Positions 1 to 8,986 of a stretch of DNA of 64,000 bases are shown piece after piece. Numbering within the stretch: position 1 is the first letter of the stretch; each line of letters starts with the position of its first letter. This DNA comes from Pelagisphaera sp964404745 (GTDB lineage: Bacteria > Verrucomicrobiota > Verrucomicrobiia > Opitutales > Opitutaceae), in contig CAYOLG010000006.1 of NCBI GenBank assembly GCA_964404745.1, positions 82,692-146,691 on the forward strand, read 5' to 3'. The notes beneath the pieces are model-generated. The model worked only from the letters and a program-made list of their open reading frames with translations. It made no database searches and had not been told where the DNA came from. The translations under genes were made by a program, and so were the position numbers.

Positions 1-218
1 TGCAAGCGAGCTTCCTACACCGCATACAGCTTAAGTAATATTGGACTCTAAAAACGCGCTCGGAGTTCGGGTTCCACCAAAAAATCCTAGTCAAAAAAGC
101 GAGGCTCGACCTCGATTCCACCGGGCCCACCACATTGAACATATCGAAGCGCCGGGCGAGTTCGCTTTTATGCGCTCGACAGGGGACGAGGGCTGGGAAC
201 ACTGCCGGTTCTCTGGCT
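1..218. other. Non-coding stretch upstream of queA, with repeat fragment
   Basis: I see no convincing gene before queA. The first ~16 bases (AAGCGAGCTTCC type) match the right arm of the palindromic repeat at 23748-23815, so the window probably starts inside a copy of that repeat. Around 98-115 there is a short GC-rich imperfect palindrome (GAGGCTCGACCTC). No riboswitch-like structure was recognised ahead of queA. Confidence 0.4.
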
Positions 219-1310
219 ATGGATACCGAACGCTTCGACTACGAACTACCTACTGAACGAATCGCCCAGCGACCAGCGGCGAAACGGGACGAATCCCGAT
301 TGCTTGTCGTTGATAGATCCAGCGGCCTGGTCGAGCATCGTCGCTTCAAAGATCTCCCCGAATATTGCCGACCGGGGGATCGTTTCTTTCGGAACATAGC
401 TCGGGTCCTTCCGGCTCGCCTTTTCGGTCGGAGACCAACCGGAGGCCAAGTGGAGTGTCTCCTGCTTAAACAAAGCGATAAGAATGGCGGGAGCAACCGG
501 GAAGCTTGGTGGTGTCTCCTAAAGCCAGGTCGCAAGCTTCCTCCGAGCAGCGTTTTCGGAATCGAGAGAGTGTTCGAGGCCGAGGTTCTCGAAAAGAATT
601 CGCAGGCGGAATATCTGGTGTCCTTCAAGCTATCAGAAGGCGAAACCGTAATAGGGCTGGCGGAGAAGCTCGGGAAAATGCCCCTCCCCCCTTACATCCA
701 ACGGGAACGGCAAGACGACCGGGATGACGTCGACAGAGAACGCTATCAAACCGTCTATGCTCAGGACGACCGATCGGTGGCGGCCGCGGCTCCAACCGCG
801 GGTTTGCACTTTACCGACGAGTTGAACCAACGGCTTATCCAAGGGGGATCCCATTTCTACGATTTGATTCTGCATGTGGGGATGGGCACCTTTAAACCTC
901 TGGGCGAAGGGTCGGTGGAGTCCCACGAGATTCATCGCGAGATATACGAAATCCCGCAAGCTACCCAAGGGGCGTTAAAAAACGCTCCTCGCGATGGGCA
1001 ACGCCGCATTTGTATCGGAACAACTAGCGTTCGCAGCATCGAGGACTATTTGGGTAAGGCGGACGCAATCGTTGCCGGCAATTTCCTCAGCGAGGCCAGT
1101 ATCTTCATCTATCCGCCGGCGGAATTTAAAGGCGTGGATGCCCTAATCACAAATTTCCACCTTCCAAAATCAACTTTGCTTTGCCTCGTTTCCGCCTTCC
1201 TTTCTCCTGGCAGAGCTGACGGAATCGACTGGCTCAAAGAGATTTACGCGGAAGCTATTGCGAGGGAGTACCGTTTTCTCAGCTATGGCGACGCCATGCT
1301 TGTCCTCTGA
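219..1310 (+). CDS. queA: S-adenosylmethionine:tRNA ribosyltransferase-isomerase
   Basis: Cytoplasmic enzyme of queuosine synthesis: it transfers and isomerises the ribosyl part of SAM onto preQ1 in the wobble position of GUN-anticodon tRNAs, giving epoxyqueuosine. The 363-residue product has the usual family length and hallmark segments: RFDYELPTERIAQRP at the N-terminus, PLPPYIQR, PTAGLHFT, HVGMGTFKPL, GTTSVRS, TNFHLPKSTLL and the C-terminal YGDAMLVL. The ATG at 219 is chosen because homology to the family begins right there; the frame is open further upstream but that part looks non-coding. One oddity: the normally strict NDTRVxPARLFG segment reads NIARVLPARLFG here. No other queuosine gene lies nearby. 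The next gene, a TPR protein, is 88 bp away on the same strand. Confidence 0.95.
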   Translation: MDTERFDYELPTERIAQRPAAKRDESRLLVVDRSSGLVEHRRFKDLPEYCRPGDRFFRNIARVLPARLFGRRPTGGQVECLLLKQSDKNGGSNREAWWCLLKPGRKLPPSSVFGIERVFEAEVLEKNSQAEYLVSFKLSEGETVIGLAEKLGKMPLPPYIQRERQDDRDDVDRERYQTVYAQDDRSVAAAAPTAGLHFTDELNQRLIQGGSHFYDLILHVGMGTFKPLGEGSVESHEIHREIYEIPQATQGALKNAPRDGQRRICIGTTSVRSIEDYLGKADAIVAGNFLSEASIFIYPPAEFKGVDALITNFHLPKSTLLCLVSAFLSPGRADGIDWLKEIYAEAIAREYRFLSYGDAMLVL

Positions 1311-1398
1311 AATTCGTCGAGGGCGGCTAGACAATTCTTGAACGTTAGCCTATCGTTTGAGTCAGTTTAGGGAATGTTCGATATATGACCAGAGGGCA

Positions 1399-1776
1399 AT
1401 GAGCGATACAGCCGATATAAGCGACATCATCGAAGACGCCACATTCGACTTCACAATGGGCGATAGCGACCAAGCCATCTCCAAGCTGGAAGCAGTGGTT
1501 AGATCGAATCCGGACAGTTTCGAAGCTTGGCACGCCCTTTGCGAAATCCACTACTCGGCCAAAGCCTACGACGATGCCCTCAAAGCGGCAGAACACGCCC
1601 ATTCCCTAAGGCCAGACGATCTTTTTATCAACACTAGTCTGTCCCGAATTTGGCTTGAACTCGGTTCGAAAGAGAATGCCGAGCATTTTGGAGCTCAGGC
1701 CAAAGTAGCGAGCTGGAAAGAACAATTGAAGAACCCAGAATCTTCGGAGGCAGGTCTTGATGCCGCTTCTCCCTAA
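1399..1776 (+). CDS. Small tetratricopeptide-repeat protein
   Basis: A 125-residue soluble protein made almost wholly of TPR-like helices: residues ~14-47 (repeat beginning DFTMGDSDQAISKLEAVV, then DSFEAWHALCEIHYS) and ~48-82 (KAYDDALKAAEHAHSLRPDD), with a third degenerate unit (SLSRIWLELGSKENAEHFGA). Such proteins are protein-protein scaffolds; the partner cannot be told from sequence. The ATG at 1399 is preceded by an AGAGG Shine-Dalgarno-like stretch and is preferred over an upstream in-frame ATG at 1357. It sits between queA and accA on the same strand and may be co-transcribed with accA 72 bp downstream. Confidence 0.8.
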   Translation: MSDTADISDIIEDATFDFTMGDSDQAISKLEAVVRSNPDSFEAWHALCEIHYSAKAYDDALKAAEHAHSLRPDDLFINTSLSRIWLELGSKENAEHFGAQAKVASWKEQLKNPESSEAGLDAASP

Positions 1777-1848
1777 AATTTCGCGACTCGTTTTGCCTCG
1801 ACTTTAAAAGACGTCACCCATATCCGCCAAACTTTCCATCCCACGCAT

Positions 1849-2844
1849 ATGGATAAGAAATATACACTCGATTTTGAGAGGCCGCTTCGCGGTTTGATTA
1901 AGCAACTAGAAGCCTTGAATCAATTATCCGAGGAGAACTCGATAGATGTCTCCAACGAAATCAAGGCCATCGAGGCAAAGATCGAGCAAACGAAGCGCTC
2001 GGTCTACTCAAACCTTTCTTCATGGCAGCGCGTGCAGCTTGCTCGCCACCCCCTACGCCCCTACTCGCTTGATTACGTGGGAGCCATTTTCGAGGATTTC
2101 CAAGAGCTGTCAGGTGATCGGCAATTTCGCGACGACAAGTCCATCATTGGAGGAACGGCCTTTTTAGATGGGAAAGCCGTGATGATCATCGCCCAGCAGA
2201 AGGGACGTAACACCAAAGAAAACATTCTTCGCAATTTTGGCATGCCCAACCCAGAAGGCTATCGCAAGGCGTTGAGGCTTATGAAGTTGGCTGAGAAGTT
2301 TAACCTGCCGATCATTACTTGGGTAGACACGCCTGGCGCCTATCCGGGAGTGGGTTCCGAGGAACGTCACGTAGCGGAAGCCATCGCGGTAAATATTCGG
2401 GAAATGAGCCGATTGAGCGTACCGATTATAACGATTATCGTCGGTGAAGGCGGCTCGGGCGGCGCCCTGGGCATTGCCGTAGCGGATCGGGTTTTGATCC
2501 TGGAAAACGCCTATTATTCAGTCATTTCTCCAGAGAGTTGCTCTGCGATTTTGTGGAAAGATCGCTCTCAGTCCTCCAAAGCCGCCGAGGCCTTGAGACT
2601 GGGCGATCAGAAGATGCTGAAACAGTTTGGGGTGGTCGACGAAATCGTGGAAGAGCCGATGGGCGGAGCTCAGAATGATCCCGAGGCAACCGCTAAATCT
2701 GTGGAAAAAGCGATCAAATCGCAGCTCAAGGAACTGGCAAAGCTCTCCAAAGAGCAGCTTTTAGAAAAGCGTTATGCTCGATTTAGAGCTATTGGCGAGG
2801 TCGACGACGGCAAAGTGATAGACCTTAACGAAGCCGCCTCCTGA
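1849..2844 (+). CDS. accA: Acetyl-CoA carboxylase carboxyltransferase subunit alpha
   Basis: Alpha half of the carboxyltransferase that moves the carboxyl group from carboxybiotin to acetyl-CoA, the first committed step of fatty acid synthesis; it works as an alpha2beta2 complex with AccD, which is not in this window. At 331 residues it has normal length. Diagnostic segments: the N-terminal LDFERPLRGL helix, GDRQFRDDKSIIGG, GRNTKENILRNFGMPNPEGY, ITWVDTPGAYPG, and the oxyanion-forming GEGGSGGALGIAVADRV, followed by SVISPESCSAILWKD. No truncation or frame problem. It follows the TPR gene and precedes ilvB by about 120 bp. Confidence 0.97.
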   Translation: MDKKYTLDFERPLRGLIKQLEALNQLSEENSIDVSNEIKAIEAKIEQTKRSVYSNLSSWQRVQLARHPLRPYSLDYVGAIFEDFQELSGDRQFRDDKSIIGGTAFLDGKAVMIIAQQKGRNTKENILRNFGMPNPEGYRKALRLMKLAEKFNLPIITWVDTPGAYPGVGSEERHVAEAIAVNIREMSRLSVPIITIIVGEGGSGGALGIAVADRVLILENAYYSVISPESCSAILWKDRSQSSKAAEALRLGDQKMLKQFGVVDEIVEEPMGGAQNDPEATAKSVEKAIKSQLKELAKLSKEQLLEKRYARFRAIGEVDDGKVIDLNEAAS

Positions 2845-2963
2845 GCCGTAAATAGGCCATTTAAATAGTTAAAAACCCGGCAAAGTTCAGTTTCTTCGGG
2901 AAACCATTCTTGCCACCAGTCGCTGGACAGCCCTTTATTTCGCGAAATCCAAAAGAAATCATC

Positions 2964-4730
2964 ATGAGCGCAACCAAAGAAGCCGACTTGCCTTCCCTAG
3001 ATACCCGTGAAATGAACGGGGCCGACATCCTAGTCGAATCTTTGGTGCGCCAGGGTGTGACTGATATCTTTGCCTATCCTGGAGGAGCGTCCATGGAGAT
3101 GCATCAGTCGTTGGCCAAAGCCAAGGACAAGATCCGCACCATACTGCCACGACATGAGCAAGGCGGTTCCTTCGCCGCTGAGGGCTATGCTAGAGCGACT
3201 GGCAAGCCCGGCGTTTGCATGGCCACGAGTGGACCGGGGGCTACGAATCTGATGACGGCGATCGCCGATGCCTACATGGATAGCACTCCGCTCGTTTGCG
3301 TTACTGGGCAAGTGTACTCAAAGTTCATTGGAAAAGCCGCATTCCAAGAAACTGACTTTTTTGGAATGACCTTGCCAGTTGTTAAGCACAGCTACCTGGT
3401 TATGGACGTTAACGACTTGGCCTATACGGTTCAAGAGGCCTTCGAAGTAGCCACGACAGGTCGACCAGGACCCGTGGTTATCGATATTCCGAAGGATGTT
3501 CAGCAGGCGAAAATCGTACCTCAATGGCCGAAAGAAATTAAGCTGCGCCATTCAAAACTTCCCGAAAAGGCCAGCGATACAGAGCTAAAGAACGTCCTCC
3601 ATCTGATAGAAGAAGCCAAGTGTCCAATGGTTTACTACGGGGGCGGGATCGTCTCCGCGGAAGCCTACGACGAGCTACGCGCTTTCATCGAAAAGACCGG
3701 AATTCCCTGTTCCTCTACTTTGATGGGTGTTGGCGCCTTCCCTGAAACGCACCCGCTTTCCTTGAAATGGTTCGGAATGCACGGTTCCGCTTATGGAAAT
3801 TTGGCGGTTCATAACTGCGACTTGCTATTAGCCTTCGGCGTCCGCTTCGACGATCGCATTACCGGAGAAGTATCTAAATTCGCCCCGCAAGCGGAAATCG
3901 TCCATATCGACGTCGATTCCTCCGAGCACAACAAGAACAAGATCGTTCATCACCCAATTTGCGGCGATATTGGCCACGCCATGGGCCGGATGGTCGAATT
4001 GATGGATCAGATCAATTTCACCAAACCGCGGATAGAGGTCTGGCTGGATCAGATCGCCGAATGGAAAAGAGATTACCCCTTTGAATTCGAGGACAGCCCC
4101 CACATTCTTGGACAGGAGGCGGTTCGCGCGTTGTACGAACTAACCAAAGGGGAAGCCATCATAACGACTGGGGTTGGCCAACACCAGATGTGGGCTGCCC
4201 AGTTTTACGATTTCGCCCATCCGCGACACCACATTTCATCTCTCGGTTTGGGATCCATGGGCTATGGCTATCCATCAGCAATCGGAGCCAAGGTGGCCTG
4301 CCCGGACAAGGAGGTTATCGATATCGATGGAGATGGCTCATTCATCATGAATCTGCAGGAACTGGCAACCGCGAAGATCGAGAAGATCGCAGCCAAGGCC
4401 ATGATTCTCAATAACCAGCATCTCGGAATGGTTATGCAGTGGGAAGACCGCTTCTATGATAGCGTGCGCGGCAATACCATTCTTGGGGATGAGGAGAATA
4501 TCGGTTCCCCCGAGAACATCGATGCTTTGTATCCAAATTATGTGGAGATCGCCCACGGATTTGGCTTGCCTGCCCGACGCGTCCACAAGAAAGAGGAGCT
4601 TCGCGACGCAATTCAAGAGATGCTCGATAGCGATGAGGCTTTTGTTTTGGACGTCATCACCCCATATACCGAGCACGTCCTTCCCATGATTCCAGCCGGC
4701 CGCACCGTCGACCAGATGATCGTCAAATAA
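2964..4730 (+). CDS. ilvB: Acetolactate synthase, large (catalytic) subunit
   Basis: Thiamine-diphosphate enzyme that condenses two pyruvates to acetolactate, or pyruvate with 2-oxobutyrate, in branched-chain amino acid synthesis. The 588-residue product has the three TPP-family domains: the N-terminal PYR domain with the catalytic glutamate in LPRHEQGGSFAAEGYARATG, the central FAD/transhydrogenase-like domain (GVRFDDRITGEVSKFAP), and the C-terminal PP domain with the GDGSFIMNLQEL...NNQHLGMVMQW metal/TPP motif. The ATG at 2964 is chosen over an upstream in-frame ATG at 2910 because similarity starts with GADILVESL about 14 residues in; there is no strong Shine-Dalgarno sequence. No small regulatory subunit (ilvN) or ilvC follows, so the operon found in many bacteria is broken up here. 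Confidence 0.95.
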   Translation: MSATKEADLPSLDTREMNGADILVESLVRQGVTDIFAYPGGASMEMHQSLAKAKDKIRTILPRHEQGGSFAAEGYARATGKPGVCMATSGPGATNLMTAIADAYMDSTPLVCVTGQVYSKFIGKAAFQETDFFGMTLPVVKHSYLVMDVNDLAYTVQEAFEVATTGRPGPVVIDIPKDVQQAKIVPQWPKEIKLRHSKLPEKASDTELKNVLHLIEEAKCPMVYYGGGIVSAEAYDELRAFIEKTGIPCSSTLMGVGAFPETHPLSLKWFGMHGSAYGNLAVHNCDLLLAFGVRFDDRITGEVSKFAPQAEIVHIDVDSSEHNKNKIVHHPICGDIGHAMGRMVELMDQINFTKPRIEVWLDQIAEWKRDYPFEFEDSPHILGQEAVRALYELTKGEAIITTGVGQHQMWAAQFYDFAHPRHHISSLGLGSMGYGYPSAIGAKVACPDKEVIDIDGDGSFIMNLQELATAKIEKIAAKAMILNNQHLGMVMQWEDRFYDSVRGNTILGDEENIGSPENIDALYPNYVEIAHGFGLPARRVHKKEELRDAIQEMLDSDEAFVLDVITPYTEHVLPMIPAGRTVDQMIVK

Positions 4731-4749
4731 TAGCTAGGGCGTAAACGGT

Positions 4750-6445
4750 TCAGAGACGTCCCAGTACTCGCGGCACGCGGCTTGGCGGCGCTGTCAAAAT
4801 CGCAGCCCGTTTCTCGGGATGGACACCTTTATATTTCGGACTACACCAGTGCGGGAGAATATCCTGGTTGAAATACCTGGGGATAGACTGGGCCCGCTGC
4901 ACGACCGCCTCTCCGTCTTCGAGATAGATCTCAATTTTCCAACTGGAGTCGGTGACGTATACGATGGGAGTTTGGCAAAGCGTGTAGGCCAGGCTCTTTT
5001 CCGGAAGCTCCAAGACATTGAAGATTCCGATTGTATCAACGTATTTGAAATTGGAACTCGATGCGAGGAAAGTTCGTTCGCTTAACAGTCCCGTTTCAAA
5101 GTGGATACAGCCCAGCTCAACTTTAACTCCCAATTCCCTCATGCAAGTTTGAATATCCTCTTTTACCTGACCCGTCATTCCCGGTTGTTGAGCTCCCGCG
5201 TGCTTGGGTGTATGCGAGTAGGCATCGGTCGGGAAGGCCCCATACTTGCTGAGCGATGTGTATAGACCGAGACCATCGAGAAGCGAGAAATGACGATCTC
5301 TCAACGTTTCGCAAACGGCTTGGGACTCTCCCGTGATCCTCGTTTGCTCCCAGCTTTCCTGAGCGGCGAGGACGAGCTTCGACACCATTTGCCAGTAAAC
5401 GCTTTCCACCCCTCCTATGCGAAAAATGTGCTCGATCTTCCGGTGAATTGGCGATGGTTGAATCTGTTCTCGAAAATCGTTTCGATCTCAGCGATCCTTT
5501 CGCCAGTTAGGATGTCGGCGTAATCGTCGCAAATCCGTTCTAACTCCAATCTAAGATCTGAGCTATTTCTGAAATCGCCCGCGAAACGGTATCTCCCATT
5601 GACATCCGATTGGATAATGCGGGCATCCTTATCTGCTAGCATGAGCTGTAATACGGGATTTCCCTGGACCGGTTCTGAATTGGCGACGTTCATTTCCAGA
5701 AACGCAGGGAGCTCTTTATCTGGATACAGCAGATAGCTATCCACGTCAGCCCGGTACAACTTGCTATCTCGCTAGGCTTCGAGAAGCTGAACCGATTCTT
5801 GCCTTGAAAGCAGTCCCGAGCTCAGAGCAGCCACCTGCCCTTCCAGCATTTCAGAAAGCCTATCCAGCCCCGCCTCGGAATCCTGGGAAAAATCAGCAGG
5901 TTATATGATTGCTACATGCCATCGGAGCGACGATTCGAGCGAATAGCGCCTTCAGTGAAAGTTCTCGCTACATCCAAAAAATCAATGAGATGCTTTGCGG
6001 TCCGCCCAGTTCTCTTTCCGCTTAGCCCTGAATCGTATAGATAGTTTCGATACTTTTCTACTGCCGAGCCGAGATCGCGCATCATACTCATTCTCGATCG
6101 GGAATCGAATCCGCTTTCTAAATTGTTCTGATCGCATTCGAAGGCGCTCTGCAAATCTTTTTGGAAGCGGTGAATTTCAGAGCTTATTGTGATGCCTTGA
6201 CGTTAGCTAGAATCGGTCGATCAACCCCGTGGAGCAGCCGAGGATTCAGGAAGTCCTTTCTCTCGACACCAGCTAGCCTAACAGCCAAAGAGATGATCGC
6301 CGAGTAGAATGAATTCTCAAGGAATCGGGATACGTTTCTGGCCGGGTCAATTGGAAATGCTGCATGCCGCGTTACAACTTTGGTCGACCTATTTGCTGAT
6401 TGTGTCGTATAGGAGCAGATTGATCGTCTTGTGTTATTCGAGATG
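4750..6445 (-). pseudogene. Decayed large gene with multiple frameshifts and stops
   Basis: Reading 6445 down to 4750, protein-like sequence continues through at least four segments in different frames. Segment 1 (to 6184) ends LLHGVDRPILANVKASQ then TAA. Segment 2 (about 6190 to 5912) includes YLYDSGLSGKRTGRT and ends AIRSNRRSDGM, then an in-frame TAG at 5912-5914, then QSYNLL. Segment 3 (about 5895-5415) includes LSEMLEGQVAALSSG, an in-frame TAG at 5772-5774, then RADVDSYLLYPDKELPAFLE, and ends FTGRSSTFF with a TAG and a frame slip at about 5415. Segment 4 (to 4750) begins VESVYWQMVSKLVLAAQESW and contains HTPKHAGAQQPGMTGQ. Joined, these read as one protein of more than 500 residues. I do not recognise the family with confidence. 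It lies just after the stop of the PP2C gene on the same strand, so it was probably its downstream neighbour. Confidence 0.8.
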
Positions 6446-6447
6446 CG

Positions 6448-7305
6448 CTACTCGCGCCGAACGGCGACCGTAACCGTCGTCAAATTGTCGCGCCCGCTCT
6501 CGTCTTTCGCATCCTTAATGATCCGCTCGGCCGGATTGAGATCCAAAAGGTTGGCGGGGGGCGTTTCGATCAAAGTTTGTATTCGCCGATTGGATATACC
6601 GTCAGTTACGCCATCCGTGCAGAGCGTGAACCTGTCGCCGGGCAAATATTCGACTGAGCCAATTTGAGGATCCAGCTTCTGAATATTTCCGCCGAGAGCT
6701 TGGTTGAGAATATTCCGGTCTGGGCGCGTCTTCGCCTCGAATTCGGAAATCTTACCTTGGCGGAGCAGATGGGCCACATGGGTATGATCTTCTGTCAGTT
6801 GCTTAAACTCCCCATCCTTAGGAAAATAGAAGATGCGGCTGTCGCCAACGTGAGCGAAATACATCTTGTCCGGGGTAAACCAACAAAGGCTTAAGGTCGC
6901 TCCCATCCCACGGCACTCCTCGTAGTGAATGCCCATATTGACCATCTCGCTGTGTATGCGTGAGAACAATTCCCCCAGGATTTGGGTGCAACCGCGGTCG
7001 ATGCCCATGGCGGCTAAGCTGAAAGTTTTGGGCAAAAGATCGGTGATCTTATCGACGGCTATCTTGCTGGCGAATTCTCCGGCTTTGGCACCGCCCATGC
7101 CATCGCTAACCGCGAAAATAAAATCGTCGCCATCCATGGGCGCCGATCCATCTTTACCCAAATAGCGAACCTCCCGGGAGTTGAATGTCAGGGCCAGGAA
7201 TGCGTCTTCATTGTTTTTTCGAAAACGCCCAACATCGGTTCGCCCATACCAGGATAAGCTCAATCTCGGTTCGGAATCGCCACTTGAACCGTCGCTAATC
7301 GTCAT
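6448..7305 (-). CDS. PP2C-family serine/threonine phosphatase
   Basis: Metal-dependent (PPM/PP2C) protein phosphatase, 285 residues, cytoplasmic, single domain. Visible motifs in order: GRTDVGRFRKNNEDAFL (motif 1, metal Asp region), FAVSDGMGGAKAGEFAS (metal-binding DGMGG), GMGATLSL, HVGDSRIFYF, LTEDHTHVAHLLRQG, LPGDRFTLCTDGVTDGIS and the final GRDNLTTVTVAV, so all catalytic metal ligands appear present. The ATG at 7305 overlaps the last 11 nt of the upstream minimal kinase gene and is preferred over an upstream start inside that gene. Translational coupling with the kinase is likely, giving a kinase-phosphatase pair acting on shared substrates (inference). Confidence 0.9.
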   Translation of the reverse strand: MTISDGSSGDSEPRLSLSWYGRTDVGRFRKNNEDAFLALTFNSREVRYLGKDGSAPMDGDDFIFAVSDGMGGAKAGEFASKIAVDKITDLLPKTFSLAAMGIDRGCTQILGELFSRIHSEMVNMGIHYEECRGMGATLSLCWFTPDKMYFAHVGDSRIFYFPKDGEFKQLTEDHTHVAHLLRQGKISEFEAKTRPDRNILNQALGGNIQKLDPQIGSVEYLPGDRFTLCTDGVTDGISNRRIQTLIETPPANLLDLNPAERIIKDAKDESGRDNLTTVTVAVRRE

Positions 7306-7717
7306 CCCGGTCCTCTGGTTGCAGTAGCCCTTCTCCACTCTCGATAATGACGGCGTATTCAAAATCTATAATACAGAAACGGCCCAAACGGGCACTGTAG
7401 GTAATGTTGCGGGATTCGGGATCGCCATGCCGCACGCCGTAGTCCTTTTCCAATTCCTTGTAGAGCTGAGCAGTGCGGGCCTGGCTTATGGAATCCTCGA
7501 CTCGAGCCCCGCAATTCGTCGTCACCATGTAAAGCGTTTCGACATTGTATTCAATCAACTTGGGTACAAATTCGCAGCCTTTCGCTTCCAGATATTTGAG
7601 GACTCTGATTTCGTTGTCGAATCGCTCTTTGGCTTCGGCTCCGCGAAAGGTTTTATGAACCTTTCCGTCGAAGCCAATGCGGACGCTTGCTCTGTGCGTA
7701 TCTTTGATCTCTCGCAT
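7295..7717 (-). CDS. Minimal (140-residue) protein-kinase-like protein
   Basis: A very short eukaryotic-like kinase fold, comparable in size to the smallest kinases and about half the usual 250-300 residues. Visible landmarks: a beta-strand lysine candidate (K22 in HKTF), the helix C glutamate (E36 in DNEIRVL), a hinge-like LYMVTTNCG, a catalytic loop HGDPESRN (H97, D99, N104) and a metal-binding DFE (D118-F119-E120) in place of DFG. A clear glycine-rich loop is not visible; GFDGK near residue 15 is the only candidate. The C-terminal lobe after DFE is nearly absent. The gene overlaps the PP2C gene by 11 nt. Divergent glnII starts 188 bp away. It could be a true protein kinase or a small-molecule (Bud32/LPS-kinase-like) kinase. 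Confidence 0.75.
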   Translation of the reverse strand: MREIKDTHRASVRIGFDGKVHKTFRGAEAKERFDNEIRVLKYLEAKGCEFVPKLIEYNVETLYMVTTNCGARVEDSISQARTAQLYKELEKDYGVRHGDPESRNITYSARLGRFCIIDFEYAVIIESGEGLLQPEDRDDD

Positions 7718-7904
7718 GTTCTATTTTGAGCTAAACCACTGGTAAAATTGGGCACTGAAAAGAAATTTTCGTGTGATTTTATTAATTGTTGTGCATCGGC
7801 GCAACATTTGCTGACATCTTATCCCGTTCCAAAATTGGCAATCTGCTCCTGGAAGCGAAAACACTTTCGGGACAATTAAACCCTCAAAACCTAACGACAA
7901 AATT

Positions 7905-8927
7905 ATGGCTAAATACAAGCTCGAATACATATGGTTAGATGGCTATCAGCCCGTACCGCATCTTCGTGGAAAAACGCGCATTGCATCGGAAGCGCCTAAA
8001 TCGCTAGACGATTGCCCCATGTGGGGATTCGACGGCAGCTCGACGCAGCAGGCCGAAGGCGGCGACTCTGATTGCATGCTTAAGCCAGTAGCGCTCTATC
8101 CTGACGCTGGACGCAAAAACGCGTATCTCGTCATGTGCGAGGTCATGCTTCCCGATGGCGAACCCCATCCTAGCAATCACCGCGCGACGATCGTTGACGA
8201 CGAGGATGCCTGGTTCGGCTTGGAGCAGGAGTACTTCCTGTTTGAAGACGGACGCCCGCTAGGCTGGCCCGAGGAGGGTTATCCTAGCCCTCAAGGCGAG
8301 TACTACACTGGCGTAGGCTACCGGAACGTGGGCTCAATAGCTCGCGAGATCGTAGACGAACACATGGAGCTCTGTCACGAAGCCGGTATCAATCACGAAG
8401 GCATCAACGCCGAAGTAGCCAAGGGCCAGTGGGAGTTTCAGATCTTTGCTAAAGGATCGCGCAAGTGCGCTGATGACATGTGGATCGCTCGCTACCTACT
8501 CGAGCGTCTCTGCGAGAAGTACGGCATTTACGTAGAATGGCACTGCAAGCCATTCACGGGCGACTGGAACGGTTCTGGCATGCACTGCAACTTCTCCACG
8601 AAATTCATGCGCGAAGTTGGCGGCAAAGATTACTTTATGGCATTGATGGATGCTTTCGAGAAGAACAAGGACGAGCATATCGCTGCGTACGGTCCCGACA
8701 ATCACATGCGCCTGACCGGTCTTCACGAAACCCAATCTATCGACAAGTTCTCCTGGGGCGTCGCTGACCGTGGTGCTTCAATTCGCGTACCTCACTCCTT
8801 CGTTGCCGGCGACAAATATCAGGGATACCTGGAAGACCGCCGTCCGAATTCTCAGGGCGATCCTTACCAAATCTGCTCGCGAGTCCTCAAAACAATCGCG
8901 GAAGTACCTACACCGGCAAACGCCTAA
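7905..8927 (+). CDS. glnII: Glutamine synthetase, type II (eukaryote-like)
   Basis: Cytoplasmic ATP-dependent synthesis of glutamine from glutamate and ammonium. The 340-residue length and sequence are those of GSII, not of the ~470-residue bacterial GSI: LEYIWLDGYQP near the start, PMWGFDGSSTQQA (N-terminal active-site contribution), GLEQEYFLF (metal-binding glutamates), GPDNHMRLTGLHET, the ATP-site motif NGSGMHCNFSTK and VADRGASIRVP. GSII has no adenylylation site, so control must be at other levels. It is monocistronic: divergent from the kinase gene on the left and closed by a strong terminator on the right. The ammonium transporter gene lies just beyond, in convergent orientation, making a small nitrogen-assimilation locus. 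Confidence 0.95.
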   Translation: MAKYKLEYIWLDGYQPVPHLRGKTRIASEAPKSLDDCPMWGFDGSSTQQAEGGDSDCMLKPVALYPDAGRKNAYLVMCEVMLPDGEPHPSNHRATIVDDEDAWFGLEQEYFLFEDGRPLGWPEEGYPSPQGEYYTGVGYRNVGSIAREIVDEHMELCHEAGINHEGINAEVAKGQWEFQIFAKGSRKCADDMWIARYLLERLCEKYGIYVEWHCKPFTGDWNGSGMHCNFSTKFMREVGGKDYFMALMDAFEKNKDEHIAAYGPDNHMRLTGLHETQSIDKFSWGVADRGASIRVPHSFVAGDKYQGYLEDRRPNSQGDPYQICSRVLKTIAEVPTPANA

Positions 8928-8954
8928 GCATTCAGGCTACCAATTTATAAAGCG

Positions 8955-8986
8955 AGCGGCTCCGAACATTCGGGGCCGCTTTTTTT
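8955..8986 (+). terminator. Rho-independent terminator of glnII
   Basis: Twelve-bp stem (AGCGGCTCCGAA paired with TTCGGGGCCGCT, one G-T wobble), 2-nt loop and a run of seven T. It begins 28 bp after the glnII stop. Its T-run overlaps the stop codon of the convergent glutaredoxin remnant. Confidence 0.9.

Noticed and set aside
219..300. A preQ1 riboswitch ahead of queA
   Set aside because: No matching hairpin plus adenine-rich tail is seen upstream; the leader is repeat-derived.
4750..6445. Possible recoding of TAG (pyrrolysine or amber suppression) in the decayed gene
   Set aside because: Frame slips at other places show general decay, and no other gene here has in-frame TAG codons.
7718..7904. 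Sigma-54 type promoter ahead of glnII
   Set aside because: TTGGCA...TGCT occurs but the spacing is too short for the consensus, so I did not annotate it.
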